Assembly (NCBI GenBank): GCA_964035575.1
Contig: OZ037905.1
Span: 273,001-337,000, forward strand
Reading direction: 5' to 3'
From: Rhynchopus sp. YZ270_cl-10
Taxonomy: Eukaryota; Euglenozoa; Diplonemea; Diplonemida; Diplonemidae
Length of the DNA stretch: 64,000 nucleotides
Shown piece after piece: positions 61,352-64,000 of the stretch; the first letter of the stretch is position 1; each line of letters starts with the position of its first letter. The notes beneath the pieces were generated by a model, which worked only from the letters and a program-made list of their open reading frames with translations, had not been told where the DNA came from and ran no database searches. Made by a program: the position numbers and the translations under genes.

Positions 61352-61801
61352 AGCAAAAAGCAAATCACAATCTTTCAAACAAACCTACCTCCCTGTTCTT
61401 TTAATTTTGGACAAACACTATACGAAGTTAACGTACGGAGGGCGAGACCGGGAAAACACAAAAAATCCTGATGAGTGCGTGAATAATTTTTATGAGTTTC
61501 CCCTGTTACCTCTTCCAACATTGCTAATGCAAGTGGACAGTAAACATGCAGGACGCGAAGCCTATATATAATCGAGAGACCCGCAAGACGCAGCAGAGTT
61601 GCTTAAACAAGTTTACTAGGGAAGATAACTCGCCCATTTAGAGGTCCTCCCACCTTCCCACACGGTCTCCATTGCCAACCCACTCCCACAATGAGAGTCA
61701 TGTGCATCTATCTTCACGTATCTTCCTGCGTGGAGTTCCCCAGGCAAGGTGCAGGAAAGGGAAGCAAAGTTAGATGGCACCTTTCCGTTGTGGAAATGGG
61801 T
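61352..61801. other. Intergenic between array genes 6 and 7
   Basis: 61655-61801 is the conserved 3' flank of gene 7. A second TATA-like run (CCTATATATAATCGAGAGAC, 61558-61577) resembles the family promoter block in inverted order. Confidence 0.5.
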
Positions 61802-62896
61802 TCAAGACAGGTGTGAGATGTCAACAATCTCAACACCCTCACCCCTGCCGTACATCAACACACCACCACAGCTGCTGATTGCAAGACCGTAAGAATCCCA
61901 GTTTTCAAATGCACGGTGCAAGAGTTGCTTCCCTGTTGAGATGGACCACACACACAAGGTCTCGGAAGAGTAGGCAGCAACAACGTCGTTCGACACAGCA
62001 ACTTCAGTCCAGCCGGTTTCTGAGACATCTTCAAATACACATTCACCTGTTTCAATGTTCCAGACACGCACACATTTGTTGCAACACGCTGCAATGAAAC
62101 GCTGGTTTGGTGTCAGTGCCAAATAATGAACATTCGCAGGGCATGTCAGAACACGCACCTCCACCCCTGTCGTGTAGTCCCAGATGGTGATGCATTTGCT
62201 GCTGTTGCCAAACATCGCCACCCTGTCGCCTACCACAAGCATCGTGAACTCGCACTTCACAATATGGTCCCATACGTGCACAACTACGCCTGTTGCAATG
62301 TCCCACACCTGCAAACCGGTCTTTTGAGACCAAGATAAAAGCTTCGTTCCACATGCAGACCATGCCGTGGTGTGTGTCTTTTCTTCCGCAATACGTACAG
62401 TGTCAAAGGAGTGCTGCATGAAACCTGTCTCCGCAAGACGAACTTCAGCACACTGTGTGTTCCCGTTGACACACGAGATCCACCCACCGCACGGCGAGAA
62501 TGCTGGGCATGACGCAGCATTAGAAACGAAGCGGTACAGACTCTCGTGTGACGCTGTGTCGAAGACGGACACAGCAATACCGTCCCATATTGCAAGGTAC
62601 CGATCGCACGGGGAGAGTACAATGATAAAGGGGTGTTCCGCATGTGGTATCACCCCAGGAGTGATGTTGGCACCAGTGCAGTACAGCTCAACGGCACATC
62701 CCTCATCCATCTCCGTGTCGCAGATGCGCAAGTCGTCGTTGCCGATGTCGCCACCGCCTCTCATCCGCACACCAACATGCCGAGCACGTGGCACGCCAAG
62801 CTCCGCAACAAGCTTCCCCTTCACCTGTGCAAGGGTGGCGCTCCTGTCCACTTCTATCACACAGCTTGCAGACTCGAAGTGTCCTGTGATGTCCAT
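61802..62896 (-). CDS. Ubl-WD40 array gene 7
   Basis: 364 aa. It has the most divergent first three blades (IWDGIA, FDTASHESLYRFVSN, AEVRLAETGFMQHSF, then TVRIAEEKTHTTAWSAC and SWSQKTG), while blades 4-7 match the others (NSSKC, CCNKC, YSSETL). The divergence therefore ends abruptly near residue 215, a pattern expected from patchwork recombination among copies. The Ubl module is unchanged (VDRSAT, MRGGGD). Confidence 0.85.
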   Translation of the reverse strand: MDITGHFESASCVIEVDRSATLAQVKGKLVAELGVPRARHVGVRMRGGGDIGNDDLRICDTEMDEGCAVELYCTGANITPGVIPHAEHPFIIVLSPCDRYLAIWDGIAVSVFDTASHESLYRFVSNAASCPAFSPCGGWISCVNGNTQCAEVRLAETGFMQHSFDTVRIAEEKTHTTAWSACGTKLLSWSQKTGLQVWDIATGVVVHVWDHIVKCEFTMLVVGDRVAMFGNSSKCITIWDYTTGVEVRVLTCPANVHYLALTPNQRFIAACCNKCVRVWNIETGECVFEDVSETGWTEVAVSNDVVAAYSSETLCVWSISTGKQLLHRAFENWDSYGLAISSCGGVLMYGRGEGVEIVDISHLS

Positions 62897-63408
62897 GTTC
62901 AGGGGGAGGAATTCTGTTCTGTGGGGACAGGTGGGTGGGGAGGGCAGGAAGAAGAGGCTAATGCGAGAAATGCAGGTGAATGAAAAGCATGTGGCCTGGG
63001 TAAGTGTCTGAATAGTGTGCGCCCTGTGATAAAAAGGCGAAGAGACATTTTATGTGTCGACCCACTACAGCCACCTATTCAACAGAAGAGGAGAGCAAAG
63101 AAGTGTGGTCAGGAGAGAGAGGTTGCGTTGCATGCAATGTGAAAACGAGAATCGGAAACTTTTGTTTTTATGAATATATTGTAGAAACGGTGATGCGTCA
63201 TATTTGCCTTATTTCTTGTCTCTATCATGAGAAGAGGTATACCACAAAACTAACCAAATCCTCCAGTGCTCTTCTTTTTTCCATGTCGGTGCATGTATGT
63301 AGAGACATGTGTATCCGTGTTTACGTATCTTCCTGCGTGGAGTTACCCAGGCAAGGTGCAGGAAAGAGAAGCAAAGTTAGATGGCACCTTTCCGTTGTGG
63401 AAATGGGT
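62897..63408. other. Intergenic between array genes 7 and 8
   Basis: 62897-62960 is the 5' leader of gene 7 and 63296-63408 the 3' flank of gene 8. No other gene. Confidence 0.5.
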
Positions 63409-64000
63409 TCAAGACAGGTGTGAGATGTCAACAATCTCAACACCCTCATCCGTGCCGTACATCAACACACCACTGCAGCTGCTGATCGCAAGACCGAAAG
63501 AATCGCTGCCCTCAAAATCACGACATAACAGTTGTTCCCCTGTTGAGATGGACCACACGCACAATTTAATGGTGCAGTAGACAGCAACAATGTCGTCGGA
63601 CACAGCAACATCACTCCAGATGATTTCTGAGTCGTCTTCAAATACACATTCACCTGTTTCGATGTTCCAGACACGCACGCAGTTGTCCGTAGCTGCTGCA
63701 ATGAAACGTTGGTTTGGTGACAGTGCCACATAACCAACATTCACAGGGCATGTGAGAACAAGCACCTCCACCCCTGTCGTGTAGTCCCAGATGGTGACAT
63801 ATTTGCTGTGCTCCCCAAACATCGCCACCCTGTCGCCTGTCACAACCATAATGCAGTAGCACTTCACAATGTGGCTCCATTCATGCACAAGTACACCTGT
63901 TGCAATGTCCCACACCTGCAAACCCTTGTTCTTGCAGCACGACAACAGCTTTGTTCCACATGCTGACCATGCCGCGGCCAACCTCTCGTCACCTTCATCT
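63409..64000 (-). CDS. Ubl-WD40 array gene 8, 5' part beyond the window
   Basis: C-terminal ~197 codons only; the gene continues past 64000. Blades 3-7 are visible, with loops CCKNKG (3), EHSKY (4), ATDNC (5) and YCTIKL (6), ending VEIVDISHLS. TAWSP is changed to AAWSA before blade 3. The shared 3' flank is present at 63296-63408. Confidence 0.82.
   Translation of the reverse strand, partial: DEGDERLAAAWSACGTKLLSCCKNKGLQVWDIATGVLVHEWSHIVKCYCIMVVTGDRVAMFGEHSKYVTIWDYTTGVEVLVLTCPVNVGYVALSPNQRFIAAATDNCVRVWNIETGECVFEDDSEIIWSDVAVSDDIVAVYCTIKLCVWSISTGEQLLCRDFEGSDSFGLAISSCSGVLMYGTDEGVEIVDISHLS

Overview
The window looks like nuclear DNA from a unicellular eukaryote (protist) that I cannot place further. 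The evidence is spliceosomal introns (all with GTA donors, 34 to 281 nt), a eukaryotic topoisomerase III with C-terminal zinc fingers, an APE-type LINE, hAT transposons and a family of WD40 proteins. Host genes are G+C-balanced. They sit in intergenic DNA full of A and T homopolymers and small repeats. Every host gene I can support lies on the minus strand. The plus-strand coding regions are hAT transposases.

Layout. 1-9.2 kb: no gene; a nonautonomous hAT element, a 2.4 kb hAT-like element carrying a 9-bp minisatellite, and many short hairpin repeats. 9.3-10.5 kb: a Ubl-WD40 gene. 11.0-21.2 kb: three near-identical tandem units, each with one gene for a small secreted Cys-rich protein; the third unit is split by a complete 3.7 kb hAT transposon with exact 8-bp target duplications. 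21.3-28.1 kb: a LINE (ORF1, endonuclease, reverse transcriptase) lying between inverted arrays of a TAATTAGAGTC-like motif. 28.1-31.3 kb: a divergent Hsp70-like gene, two short inverted-repeat elements and a small membrane protein. 31.5-33.1 kb: a TTAA-flanked piggyBac-type nonautonomous element. 35.2-40.7 kb: four Ubl-WD40 paralogues. 41.4-45.9 kb: a foldback element sitting on the terminal TA of a second, intron-containing hAT transposon. 46.4-49.7 kb: topoisomerase III (six exons). 51.8-56.7 kb: a SelD-type flavin/NAD(P)H oxidoreductase, a cytidine/dCMP deaminase with 34- and 46-nt introns, and an ADPRibase-Mn-like metallophosphatase. 57.1-64.0 kb: four more Ubl-WD40 paralogues, the last cut by the window edge.

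Two observations stand out. (1) Eight paralogues carry an almost identical N-terminal ubiquitin-like module and 5' leader, followed by a seven-bladed WD40 propeller. Their differences, including small length changes, concentrate in the loop just before the third strand of each blade. That is the pattern of a recognition family with a homogenised module and a diversified surface. (2) Two families of about 45-70 nt hairpin repeats, here called H1 and H2, occur more than 20 times, all in one orientation relative to the minus-strand genes. Direct comparison of duplicated sequences shows copies present in one duplicate and absent from the other, so they appear to move, yet several sit at gene ends. 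They could be retroposed LINE-type 3' ends, small-RNA relics or 3'-processing signals.

The housekeeping genes are unrelated single-copy functions (DNA topology, nucleotide metabolism, redox). No operon-like pathway is apparent.
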